This document shows positions 30,398 through 39,054 of a stretch of 64,000 bases of DNA, in pieces (the first letter of the stretch is position 1; the number at the start of each line of letters is the position of its first letter). A program made the position numbers and the translations under genes. Under the pieces are notes generated by a model that searched no databases, was not told the origin of the DNA, and saw only the letters and a program-made list of their open reading frames with translations. Source of the stretch: Microbacteriaceae bacterium (GTDB lineage: Bacteria; Actinomycetota; Actinomycetes; Actinomycetales; Microbacteriaceae); NCBI GenBank assembly GCA_004297935.1, contig SCRE01000015.1, positions 39,598 to 103,597 of the forward strand, given 5' to 3'.

Positions 30398-32455
30398 ATG
30401 ACGACGACACAGTCCAAGACGCGGGGCCTTCCGGAGCCGGAGCCCGAGATCCGGTTGCCGCGGGTCACCGTTCCCAGCCTCATTCTGGTGCTCTGTGTTC
30501 CGCTCGCGGTCGCGGCATCGTTGGCTGCGATGACCTTCGGCGGCGGCTTCTCGACCGGTACGGCGTTGCTCGACCCTGGGCCGATCGTCGACAAAGGCCT
30601 GCCGATCGTGCGGGCCATTCACGATACCGCCGCAGCGGGAACCGTCGGCCTCCTCGTGCTGGCCGCGTTGGTCCTGCCCGGTCAGACCAAGGCGCCGGGC
30701 GAGATCGGCCGTTCCCAGTGGCGTGCCGTGCGCTGGGCCGCCTGGGCCGGAGCCGTCTGGTTCGTCGCCGCATGCGTCGTGATCGTGCTCACCGGCATCC
30801 AGGTCTCCGGCGTCGCGATCAACGACCCGCTGTTCGCGTCCGCGTTCACGACCTTCCTGTTCCAGATCGAACTCGGCCAGTCACTGCTGGTCTCTGCTGC
30901 GTGCGTGCTGATCGCAACCGTGATCGCCCTATTCGCGAGCAGGCTCACCACTGTGGGAGTCGCCGCAGGGTTCGCGCTGTTCGCACTGCTTCCGCTCGCC
31001 CTCTCCGGCCACGCCGCCGGATCGTTTGAGCACGCGAACGCCGTCGACAGCCTGGCCGTGCACCTGGTCGGCGTCACGGTGTGGGTCGGCGGTCTCGCCG
31101 GACTTCTGCTGCTGCGCAGAACCGTGAAACGCGGATTCGGCGTTGCCGTCGCACGCTATTCGACCTTGGCCGGCTGGGCGTTCGTCGCCGTCGGCTTCTC
31201 CGGCGTCGTCAATGCAGCGCTGCGGTTGAGTTCGGTTGCGGATCTTCTTCAACCGTATGGGCTGCTGATCGTGGCGAAGGCGAGCATCCTGGTGATACTG
31301 GGGGTCGCCGGGGCACTGCAGCGCAAGCGGGTGATCCCGGCACTGAAAGCCGATCCGATGAATAGGCGCCTGTTCGTTCGACTCGCGGTGAGCGAGGTGG
31401 TGTTCATGGCGCTGGCGATCGGCATCGCCGTCGGGCTGGCGAAGAGCCCGCCACCGGTTTCGCAGGCTCCGCTGACCGGCGACGCGGCACGCGAGGGCCT
31501 TCTCGGGTTTCCATATCCGCCGCCCGTGACCATGCTGCGCATGTTCACCGTGTGGCATTGGGAGTGGATGTGGCTCGGCCTCGCGATCGTTCTTGCGGTC
31601 GGCTATCTGTGGGCGGCGCGCGTGCTGCGCCGACGCGGCGACCATTGGCCGATCTACCGTTCGATCTGCTGGGTGGCCGGCTGTGCCGTGTTGGTGTGGG
31701 CGACCAGCGGCGGCCCCGCCGTCTACGGACTGATCCACTTCAGCAGCCACATGGTCGAGCACATGGCACTGATGATGTTCATCCCGCCGCTGCTCGTGCT
31801 GGGCGGACCGGTGCTGCTCGCCCTGCGAGCGCTGCCGAGCAGGCACGACGGAAGTCGCGGCATCCGCGAATGGCTGCTGCTGTTCACGCACTCGCGCTTT
31901 CTGGGGATTCTGGCCAAACCCGTTGTGGCGGGAGTGATCTTCGCGGGCAGCCTGATCCTGTTCTACTATTCGCCGGCATTCTACGCGTCACTGTCCTCGC
32001 ACGAATGGCACGTTCTGATGTATGTGCACTTCCTGCTGTCCGGCTACCTGTTCTTCTGGGTGTTCATCGGCGTCGACCCCGGACCGAAACGGCCACCGTA
32101 CCCGATCCTGTTCATGGTTCTGCTGGCCACGCTGGCGTTCCACGCGTTCTTCGGGGTTGCCCTGATGATGAGCGATGGCGTGCTCGCGGCCGACTGGTGG
32201 CACGCACTCGGACAGACGAACACCGCCGCGCTGCTGACGGATCAGCACACCGGCGGCGGGATCGCCTGGGGTGCGAGCGAGGTACCGATGGTGCTGGTCG
32301 CCCTCGGCGTCGCAAGCATGTGGGCGCGCTCCGACGAGCGCACCGCCAAGCGGCTCGACCGACAAGCCGATCGCGACGGTGATGCCGAACTGGTCGCGTA
32401 CAACGCGCGGTTAGAGGATTTGCAGGCTCGCGACGATGATCGACGGGATGCGTAG
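30398..32455 (+). CDS. CopD / cytochrome c oxidase assembly (CtaG) fusion membrane protein
   Basis: N-terminal CopD-like TM region (HLVGVTVWVGGLAGLLLLRR); C-terminal CtaG-like (HMVEHMALMMFIPPLLVLGGPVLLALRALP, YYSPAFYASLSSHEWHVLMYVHFLLSGYLFFW). Confidence 0.92.
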   Translation: MTTTQSKTRGLPEPEPEIRLPRVTVPSLILVLCVPLAVAASLAAMTFGGGFSTGTALLDPGPIVDKGLPIVRAIHDTAAAGTVGLLVLAALVLPGQTKAPGEIGRSQWRAVRWAAWAGAVWFVAACVVIVLTGIQVSGVAINDPLFASAFTTFLFQIELGQSLLVSAACVLIATVIALFASRLTTVGVAAGFALFALLPLALSGHAAGSFEHANAVDSLAVHLVGVTVWVGGLAGLLLLRRTVKRGFGVAVARYSTLAGWAFVAVGFSGVVNAALRLSSVADLLQPYGLLIVAKASILVILGVAGALQRKRVIPALKADPMNRRLFVRLAVSEVVFMALAIGIAVGLAKSPPPVSQAPLTGDAAREGLLGFPYPPPVTMLRMFTVWHWEWMWLGLAIVLAVGYLWAARVLRRRGDHWPIYRSICWVAGCAVLVWATSGGPAVYGLIHFSSHMVEHMALMMFIPPLLVLGGPVLLALRALPSRHDGSRGIREWLLLFTHSRFLGILAKPVVAGVIFAGSLILFYYSPAFYASLSSHEWHVLMYVHFLLSGYLFFWVFIGVDPGPKRPPYPILFMVLLATLAFHAFFGVALMMSDGVLAADWWHALGQTNTAALLTDQHTGGGIAWGASEVPMVLVALGVASMWARSDERTAKRLDRQADRDGDAELVAYNARLEDLQARDDDRRDA

Positions 32456-32469
32456 GCCGGGGCACGTCG

Positions 32470-32539
32470 GCCGAATTGCCTGAGCCGAGTTGGCTGAGCC
32501 GAATTGCCTGGGTCGAATTGCCTGAGTCGAATTGCCTGA
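32470..32539. repeat. 5 x 14-bp tandem repeat, intergenic
   Basis: gccgaattgcctga / gccgagttggctga / gccgaattgcctgg / gtcgaattgcctga / gtcgaattgcctga. Confidence 0.92.
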
Positions 32540-32597
32540 GCCGGGAAGAAACGCGCAGGCGGCCTGGTTGGCTCGGGTAGCCAACGAGAGGAATTCC

Positions 32598-33455
32598 ATG
32601 ACCATCGTCGTCACCGGCGCAACAGGCCACCTCGGCCGGCTCGTCATCGAATCGCTGCTGAGCCGCGGAGTCGAGCCCGACCAGCTCGTTGCCGCTGGGC
32701 GTTCCGTTGAGAAGATCGCGGACTTCGCCGGGCGCGGCGTCACCGTCGCACGGCTCGACTACGACGACCCGGCAACTCTCGAGCACGTCTTCACGGGCGC
32801 AGACATGGTGCTGTTGATCTCGGCGAGCGAGGTCGGCCACCGGTTGCAGCAGCACGTCAATGTCATCGACGCGGCCGTAGTGGCGGGAGTCGGCCGCATC
32901 GTCTACACCAGTGCACCGCATGCCGACGACACCGCACTGGTGCTCGCGCCGGAGCACAAGGCGACGGAGGAGGCCATCAGGGAATCCGGCTTGCCGTTCA
33001 CGATTCTGCGCAACGGCTGGTATACGGAGAACTACGTGAGCGTGCTGGAGCAGGCGCGGACGACCGGCACGGTCGTCGCGAGCGTCGGCGCCGGCAGGGT
33101 CGCCAGCGCGAGTCGTGCGGACTATGCGGATGCCGCCGCCGTCGTGCTGACCGAGAACGGCCACGCCGGGCAGGTCTACGAGCTCGCGGGGGACGTAGCC
33201 TGGAGTTTCGCCGACCTGGCCGAAGCGATCTCAGGCATCGCCGGCCGTTCCGTCGAGTACACCCCGGTCAGCCCGGACGAGCATGTGCGCATTCTGACCG
33301 ACGCTGGGATGGATGCCGGCACCGCCGGCTTCGTCATCGCCCTCGACGGCAACATCCGTGACGGCTTGCTCGGCGAGACCGGCGGCGAACTGCGAACGTT
33401 GATCGGTCGCCCGACGACACCGCTGGCCGAAGGTCTGCGCGCCGCGATCGGCTAG
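32598..33455 (+). CDS. NmrA-like / NAD(P)H:quinone-type SDR family oxidoreductase
   Basis: MTIVVTGATGHLGRLVIESLLSRGV; RNGWYTENYV; start refined to 32598. Confidence 0.9.
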   Translation: MTIVVTGATGHLGRLVIESLLSRGVEPDQLVAAGRSVEKIADFAGRGVTVARLDYDDPATLEHVFTGADMVLLISASEVGHRLQQHVNVIDAAVVAGVGRIVYTSAPHADDTALVLAPEHKATEEAIRESGLPFTILRNGWYTENYVSVLEQARTTGTVVASVGAGRVASASRADYADAAAVVLTENGHAGQVYELAGDVAWSFADLAEAISGIAGRSVEYTPVSPDEHVRILTDAGMDAGTAGFVIALDGNIRDGLLGETGGELRTLIGRPTTPLAEGLRAAIG

Positions 33456-33600
33456 GAGCCCGAGGACCCGGAATCCGATAACACCCAGGCGTCGTCCCTT
33501 GTTGAGGTGCTGGAGAAGGCGACGTGCTCGGCGCTCTGACTTGCAGGGAGGTAAGCGATCGCAAGAACCGTCGCGGTCTCACGCAATGCCGAGGCGGTTG

Positions 33601-33650
33601 GCATACGGGTCTCGATACGCTCGTACCGCGCTACTCGACAACGGGTGCGG
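33601..33650. repeat. Dispersed GGTCTCGATACG...CTACTCGAC repeat, intergenic copy
   Basis: catacgggtctcgatacgctcgtaccgcgctactcgacaacggg. Confidence 0.8.
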
Positions 33651-33683
33651 GCGGGCGGGCGGAGTCGCATAAGCTGAGTTCCT

Positions 33684-34643
33684 GTGTTCACCGTCGTCAT
33701 CGGCCTCGTCGCCGCGCTGATCTTCGGTTCCGCAGACTTTCTCGGCGGCCTCGCCGCCAAGCGGATCAGCCCGCTGCGCGTGACCGCTGTCACCGCCGCG
33801 GCCGGGCTTGTTCTGCTGCTCGCCGTCGCGCCGTCCGTCGGCGGATCCTGGTCAGCGGGCGCGATCCTCTGGGGCGGGCTCTCCGGCATCAGCGGAGCGC
33901 TTGCGATCTCGTTGCTGTACGCATGCCTGGCGATCGGGCCGATGAGCATCCTGTCGCCGCTGACCGCGGTCGTGTCTGCGGTGGTCCCGATGACCTGGGG
34001 GCTGATCGGCGGCGATCGGTTCGCCCCGATCGGCTATGTCGCGCTCGGACTCGCTCTCGTCGCGGTCGTACTGGTGGGCTTTGTGCCAGAGCGCGGTGCC
34101 GTCCGGCCTCGTCCACGCGGCATCGCGATGGCGATCGGCTCCGGGCTCATGATCGGCGTCTTCATGATCCTGATCGACGCGACCCCGCACGACTCCGGCC
34201 TGGTGCCGCTGATCATGAACCGCGCCGTGAACGCCGCCATCATGTTCGCCACGGTCGGATTGTTGGCGCTGTGGCAACAGGCCAGACGACGGGCACGCAG
34301 CAGCACTGCGGTCGCCAGCGCTGCTGTCAGCAGCACACGCGGCAGCGGCATGGGCGCCGGCAACAGCACAGGAGACGGCGATGCGACGGTGACGCGCACG
34401 GGCGGCTGGCGGCCCGGATTGGTGCTCGCGGTCACCGGCGGACTGGTCGACGCGACCGCGAACATCCTGATGCTGGTCGGCCTGCGCATCGGCGACCTCA
34501 GCGTGATCGCCGTGCTGACGGCGATGTATCCGGCCGGCACGATCATCCTTGCCGCAGTCGTGCTACGTGAGCGGATCGCGCCCGTGCAGTGGGTCGGCCT
34601 CGTGCTCGCGATCGGTGCGGCCGGGCTGCTCGCGCTCGCCTGA
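33684..34643 (+). CDS. EamA/DMT-family transporter
   Basis: Multi-TM ORF, GSADFLGGLAAKRISPLRVTAVTAAAG; LTAMYPAGTIILAAVVLRERIAPVQWVGLVLAIGAAGLLA. Confidence 0.85.
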   Translation: MFTVVIGLVAALIFGSADFLGGLAAKRISPLRVTAVTAAAGLVLLLAVAPSVGGSWSAGAILWGGLSGISGALAISLLYACLAIGPMSILSPLTAVVSAVVPMTWGLIGGDRFAPIGYVALGLALVAVVLVGFVPERGAVRPRPRGIAMAIGSGLMIGVFMILIDATPHDSGLVPLIMNRAVNAAIMFATVGLLALWQQARRRARSSTAVASAAVSSTRGSGMGAGNSTGDGDATVTRTGGWRPGLVLAVTGGLVDATANILMLVGLRIGDLSVIAVLTAMYPAGTIILAAVVLRERIAPVQWVGLVLAIGAAGLLALA

Positions 34644-34674
34644 CGCGTACCGCGCGGTCGCGAGCGCGGCGAGG

Positions 34675-35874
34675 TCAGGACAACGCTGCGGCGAGCGGAG
34701 CCCAGAAGTACGAAAACGTGTCAAGCGGACCGGACATGAGCCGCTGTGTGAACACGACGCCGATCAGGTCCCGGGATGGATCAACGTATGCGCTCACGCC
34801 CGAACCGCCGGTCCAGCCGTAACGCCCTGGCGCTCGCCATGGCTCGGCGGATGGCGCACGACCGGCGGCGACATCGGCGTTCCTCAACTCGACGGAGACC
34901 TGCCAGCCCCACGATGTGGCCGCACCCAAGATGTCGTCGGCTCCTTCGCGTTGTTGCGAGGTCAACTGATCCGAGGTCATTTGTGCTCGCAGAGACGTCG
35001 GCAGCAGCCCGTCGTCCTCCAGCGCCGCGAGAAAGGCAAGATAGTCCGGCGCGGTGGAGACCAGCCCTGCCGCCAGTGTCTCGAACGGCGGCAGCTTGGA
35101 GAAGAAGCCTCCGGGTTCGTCGAACACCGCGAGGCCGTCAGGCTCGTCCGGATCGGTGCGACCGCTGGCCGCCGGCTGGTACGCGGTAGGCAGCAGTTCC
35201 GCGCTCGCGGTGAACCCGGTCGAACCCATCCCGAGCGGCCTCGTGATCCGGTCCGCGAGCAACTCGCGAAGCGGTCGTCCGGAGGCCCGCGCCATCAGCA
35301 CCGACAGAATGTCGCTACCCGTGTTGTACCGCCACCGCGTGCCGGGCTGATCCGTCAAGGGAAGCGAGCCGAGTCGGGCCAGATACTCGTCGGCGGTGAG
35401 CTGCGGTGGAATGGGACCGGCCCCGATCTGCAAGTCTTCGATCGCCTCGGTCAGCGGCGTGCGACCGAACCCAACGCCCTGCCCATGCGTCAGTGTCAGC
35501 AGGTGGCGCACCGTGATCGGGCGATCGGCGGCTACAGTCTGATCCAGCGGAGCATCCGGTCTCAGCAGAACCCGCGGATGCGCGAGTTCCGGGAGCCAGC
35601 GGTCGATCGGGTCGTCCAGACCGAACACTCCGTCCGCGATCAGCAATGATGCGAGCGCGCCACCGATCGGTTTGCTCAGCGACGCGATGCGGAACGGCGT
35701 GTCGGCGCGCATCGCATCCGACTCTTCCGATCCGCCGAGAGTGCGCACGCCGGTGGCGAAGAATTCCGTTGTGCCGTCGTGGCGCACTCCCGCCACGATC
35801 CCCGGCGCCCACCCCGATGCCACCGTCGCCTCGAGTGAGCGCCACACGTTGTCGAATCTGGACATTGCCACCAT
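34675..35874 (-). CDS. Serine hydrolase (beta-lactamase / class C PBP-like)
   Basis: FRIASLSKPIGGALASLLIADG (SxxK), YNTGSDILSVLMARASG (YxN). Confidence 0.9.
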   Translation of the reverse strand: MVAMSRFDNVWRSLEATVASGWAPGIVAGVRHDGTTEFFATGVRTLGGSEESDAMRADTPFRIASLSKPIGGALASLLIADGVFGLDDPIDRWLPELAHPRVLLRPDAPLDQTVAADRPITVRHLLTLTHGQGVGFGRTPLTEAIEDLQIGAGPIPPQLTADEYLARLGSLPLTDQPGTRWRYNTGSDILSVLMARASGRPLRELLADRITRPLGMGSTGFTASAELLPTAYQPAASGRTDPDEPDGLAVFDEPGGFFSKLPPFETLAAGLVSTAPDYLAFLAALEDDGLLPTSLRAQMTSDQLTSQQREGADDILGAATSWGWQVSVELRNADVAAGRAPSAEPWRAPGRYGWTGGSGVSAYVDPSRDLIGVVFTQRLMSGPLDTFSYFWAPLAAALS

Positions 35875-35891
35875 TCTTCACAGTCCGCCTT

Positions 35892-36833
35892 TCACCATCG
35901 CGCGCGGAGCCAGTCGAACGCGACCGGGCAGGCATCCAGCACAGAAATGTGCCCATCCCGGGGACGCACCCAGAGCTCGGCGTCCGGCAATCGGCGCAAC
36001 AGCCACTCGGAGTGCGTGGGCGGCACCACGCGATCGCTGCCCCCATGAACGAGCAGTACGGGCGCCGTGACGTCCGTAACATCGAAACCCCACGGTGCCA
36101 CATAGGCGAGATCGTCGTCGATCAGGCCGTCTGGGCCCGCTACCCCGGCGCGCCCGACATCCGCCCCCAACGACGACCAGTCACCGTCAAGCGCCGCGTA
36201 GTCGCGTTCGACGAAACTCGACGGGTCGAACTCTGCCGTGTGCTCGTATTCCGCGCGTACCGTTCGTCCGCGCACGGCCGCCCGCAGCGACGCACCATCG
36301 CACGCCATCCCGTCGAACCAGTCGAGCCCGTCTGCACCGTACGGCGCGAGGGTCGCCAAGCATGCCACGGCGACGACTCGCTCGCTCAGCAAAGCGGCGC
36401 ATGCGAGCGCGTGCGGCCCCCCGCCCGAGGCGCCCATCACGGCGAGACGCTCGACGCCGAGCGCATCGGCCAATTGCTGCACGTCGACTGCCGCTGACCC
36501 CACACTACGACCGGGCTGTGGGGAAGAACCGCCGCAACTCGGCCGCCCATACGACACGAGGCGGATGCCGCACTCGCCCGCCGCACGCAGCAACGGCTTG
36601 AGCGGTGCGCCAGTCTGCGGCGAGCCATGGAACCACAGAACCGTGAGCGCGCCGGTAACATCCGCACCATCGCCATCGTCGGACGCATCCGCCGAGCCAC
36701 GGTCCGTACCGCCTTCACCAACAGCGCCGTCCGCACTGTCGTGTACACGCAGCGTCCGACCATCGTGAAGCGGCAGATCGCGAACACGCACCATCTGCAC
36801 ATCGTAAACACGATCCGGGCCGGAGTCGACCAC
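35892..36833 (-). CDS. Alpha/beta hydrolase
   Basis: LWFHGSPQTG, AVMGASGGGPHALACAALL, PVLLVHGGSDRVVPPTHSEWLLRRLPDAELWVRPRDGH. Confidence 0.88.
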   Translation of the reverse strand: MVDSGPDRVYDVQMVRVRDLPLHDGRTLRVHDSADGAVGEGGTDRGSADASDDGDGADVTGALTVLWFHGSPQTGAPLKPLLRAAGECGIRLVSYGRPSCGGSSPQPGRSVGSAAVDVQQLADALGVERLAVMGASGGGPHALACAALLSERVVAVACLATLAPYGADGLDWFDGMACDGASLRAAVRGRTVRAEYEHTAEFDPSSFVERDYAALDGDWSSLGADVGRAGVAGPDGLIDDDLAYVAPWGFDVTDVTAPVLLVHGGSDRVVPPTHSEWLLRRLPDAELWVRPRDGHISVLDACPVAFDWLRARW

Positions 36834-36966
36834 GATGCCTCCGCTGGCGATCGCTCGCGTTCACGTCGCGCAAAATACCGGATTGACGTCATTCCGGCAC
36901 CTGCGCACCATGAGCGGCCTCAGGTGCTACGGGCGCGGGCTCGGATCGTCCATCGGCCCGGCGCCG

Positions 36967-38037
36967 CTATGCCGCCAACAGGTCGCGCACCATCGGAATC
37001 ACGGTGCCGCCATACAGTTCGATGCTGTGCATCAATTGCTCGTGCGGCATCGGGCCGGTCGCGTACTTCAGGTCGAAGCGCTCGACACCCAGCGTGCGGA
37101 TGCTCGCCGCAATCTTGCGCGCGACCGTCTCCGGCGAGCCGACATACAGCGATCCCGACTCGACCTCGCTCTCGAAATCGGCGTGGGAGGTCGGCCCCCA
37201 GCCGCGCTCGGCACCGATCCGATTGTGCGACTCGCGATAGTGCGGCCACAACTGCTCACGGGCAAGCTCGTCGGTTTCGGCGATGTGCCCCGGTGAGTGC
37301 ATGCCGAGCGGCAGCGGCGCGGTCTCGAGTTGATCGGCCGCCATCTTGTAGAGGTCGATGAACGGCAGGAAGCGCGCGGGAGCACCGCCGATGATCGCGA
37401 GCATCATCGGCAGCTGGTAACGCACCGCGCGCACGACAGACTCCGGCGATCCGCCCACGCCGATCCAGGTCTTGATCCGGCCCGACTCGGTCTTCGGATA
37501 CACCTGCTGATTCGTCAGCGGCGCGCGTAGGCTGCCCTGCCAGGTAACGGCATCCTCGGTCAGAAGGCGTGAGAACAGGTCAAGTTTCTCGTTGAACAGT
37601 TCCTCGTATTGTGCGAGGTCGTAGCCGAACAGCGGGAACGACTCCGTGAACGAACCTCGCCCGAGAATGATCTCGGCGCGACCGCCGGATGCCGCATCCA
37701 CCGTCGCAAAGCGTTCGAATACCCGCACCGGCTCATCGGAACTCAGCACCGTGACCGCAGATCCCAAGCGGATGCGCTCGGTCCGGCCGGCGATCGCGGC
37801 CAGGACCGTCTCCGGCGCCGAGATCGCGAAGTCGGCACGGTGATGCTCGCCGAGGCCGATGAAGTCGACGCCGACCTCGTCGGCCAGCACGGCTTGATCG
37901 ATCACGTTGCGGATCACCTGCGCGTACGACAGACGCTGGCCGTTCGCATCGTTCGTGACGTCGCCGAAGGTATCCAGCCCGAGCTCCACTGTGCCTGCTG
38001 TGTCCACTGTGCCTGCTGTGTCAACTGTGCCTGCCAT
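36967..38037 (-). CDS. LLM-class flavin-dependent oxidoreductase
   Basis: VDFIGLGEHHRADFAISAPETVLAAIAGRTERIRLGSAVTVLSSDEPVRVFERFATVDAASGGRAEIILGRG. Confidence 0.92.
   Translation of the reverse strand: MAGTVDTAGTVDTAGTVELGLDTFGDVTNDANGQRLSYAQVIRNVIDQAVLADEVGVDFIGLGEHHRADFAISAPETVLAAIAGRTERIRLGSAVTVLSSDEPVRVFERFATVDAASGGRAEIILGRGSFTESFPLFGYDLAQYEELFNEKLDLFSRLLTEDAVTWQGSLRAPLTNQQVYPKTESGRIKTWIGVGGSPESVVRAVRYQLPMMLAIIGGAPARFLPFIDLYKMAADQLETAPLPLGMHSPGHIAETDELAREQLWPHYRESHNRIGAERGWGPTSHADFESEVESGSLYVGSPETVARKIAASIRTLGVERFDLKYATGPMPHEQLMHSIELYGGTVIPMVRDLLAA
37988..38037 (-). repeat. ~2.7 x 18-bp tandem repeat at the LLM oxidoreductase start (encodes MAGTVDTAGTVDTAGTV)
   Basis: cactgtgcctgctgtgtc repeated across the start codon region. 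Confidence 0.9.
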
Positions 38038-38340
38038 GCCTCATCCTCTCGCATCCGATGCGCTGCAGTCCGCGCTTCTGCACGGTCTATGCATTTGCAT
38101 CTACCTGACCAACCGTGCAAGGGCTGAATGCATTCCCGAGCCTGTCGCTCGCCATCCTGCGCCCACGGCCGGACGAATCGTTGCGCAACACCGGACTCTG
38201 CACGCTAGCCCGGTCTCTGCCACGAATCCGTGCGCTCTGTCGCCAAAAGTCCGGTCTACCGTGACGCTACGGCCGAGCATGGAACCGTGCCCTGCAGAAT
38301 CTTGCGCGCACCGAGCCGAAGCTCACGCGTGCACAGCGCT

Positions 38341-38390
38341 CGACAAGCTCGACAGGCTCGACAGGCTCGACAGGCTCGACAGGCTCGAAC
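38341..38390. repeat. 9-bp tandem repeat (about 5 copies)
   Basis: gctcgacag repeated: cgacaagctcgacaggctcgacaggctcgacaggctcgacaggctcgaa. Confidence 0.92.
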
Positions 38391-38589
38391 GATGGATGCC
38401 GAACAGCAGGCGGCCGTCGAAACATTCCGTGAGCTCATGCACGAGGTCGTGCTGAACGTTCGAGAGAACAGGGCCTGGCGCACGCCGCTCGGCGACCTTG
38501 CGGCGGAACATCTGCGCTCCGAAGTCTGGTCGTTCCACTGCTGACCGCGGACGTACCGCAACACCGTCTGGTCGACGCTGATGTCATGC

Positions 38590-39045
38590 TCGACATCCCA
38601 ATACGCGTCCGGTCCCGTGGATTACTGCGCGGCGGCCACGGGGCCGGACACCCGACGCCGGGTGATCGGATTCGGCCTCAGGTCCTTCCAGCTCGACGGG
38701 CAACCCCGTTGTCGTGCCGCAACGGGCGGCATGCCACGAAACCGGGCACGACAACGCAGCACTCGAGCTGACGCGAAGCGGGGCATCCGCCTTGACGATC
38801 GTCGCGGAGACCGACAGCCAGGGGCGCCGACCCGGCTTCACCCTGACGCGACACACGGCGCAGCAGGTGACGGCGGCGGCACACCCGTACGAGTTGCCGA
38901 CGAGCGACACCAGCTACCTGTATCTCGATGCGGCGCAACACGGTCTCGGCTCGCGAGCATGCGGGCCGGATGTCTGGCCCGACTTCACGCTACGACCCGG
39001 GGCCCGCACACTCACCCTGCGCTTCGGCCGACCGCAACGGGTACG
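38590..39045 (+). pseudogene. Remnant of a GH2 beta-galactosidase C-terminal (small-chain) domain
   Basis: LTRHTAQQVTAAAHPYELPTSDTSYLYLDAAQHGLGSRACGPDVWPDFTLRPGARTLTLRF; upstream frames broken and no N-terminal catalytic domain in the window. Confidence 0.72.
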
Positions 39046-39054
39046 GGAATGCCG

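Noticed and set aside
38230-38544. Small ORF around MDAEQQAAVETFRELMHEVVLNVRENRAWRTPLGDLAAEHL
   Set aside because: Looks protein-like but is short, truncated and could not be assigned; treated only as part of a decayed interval.
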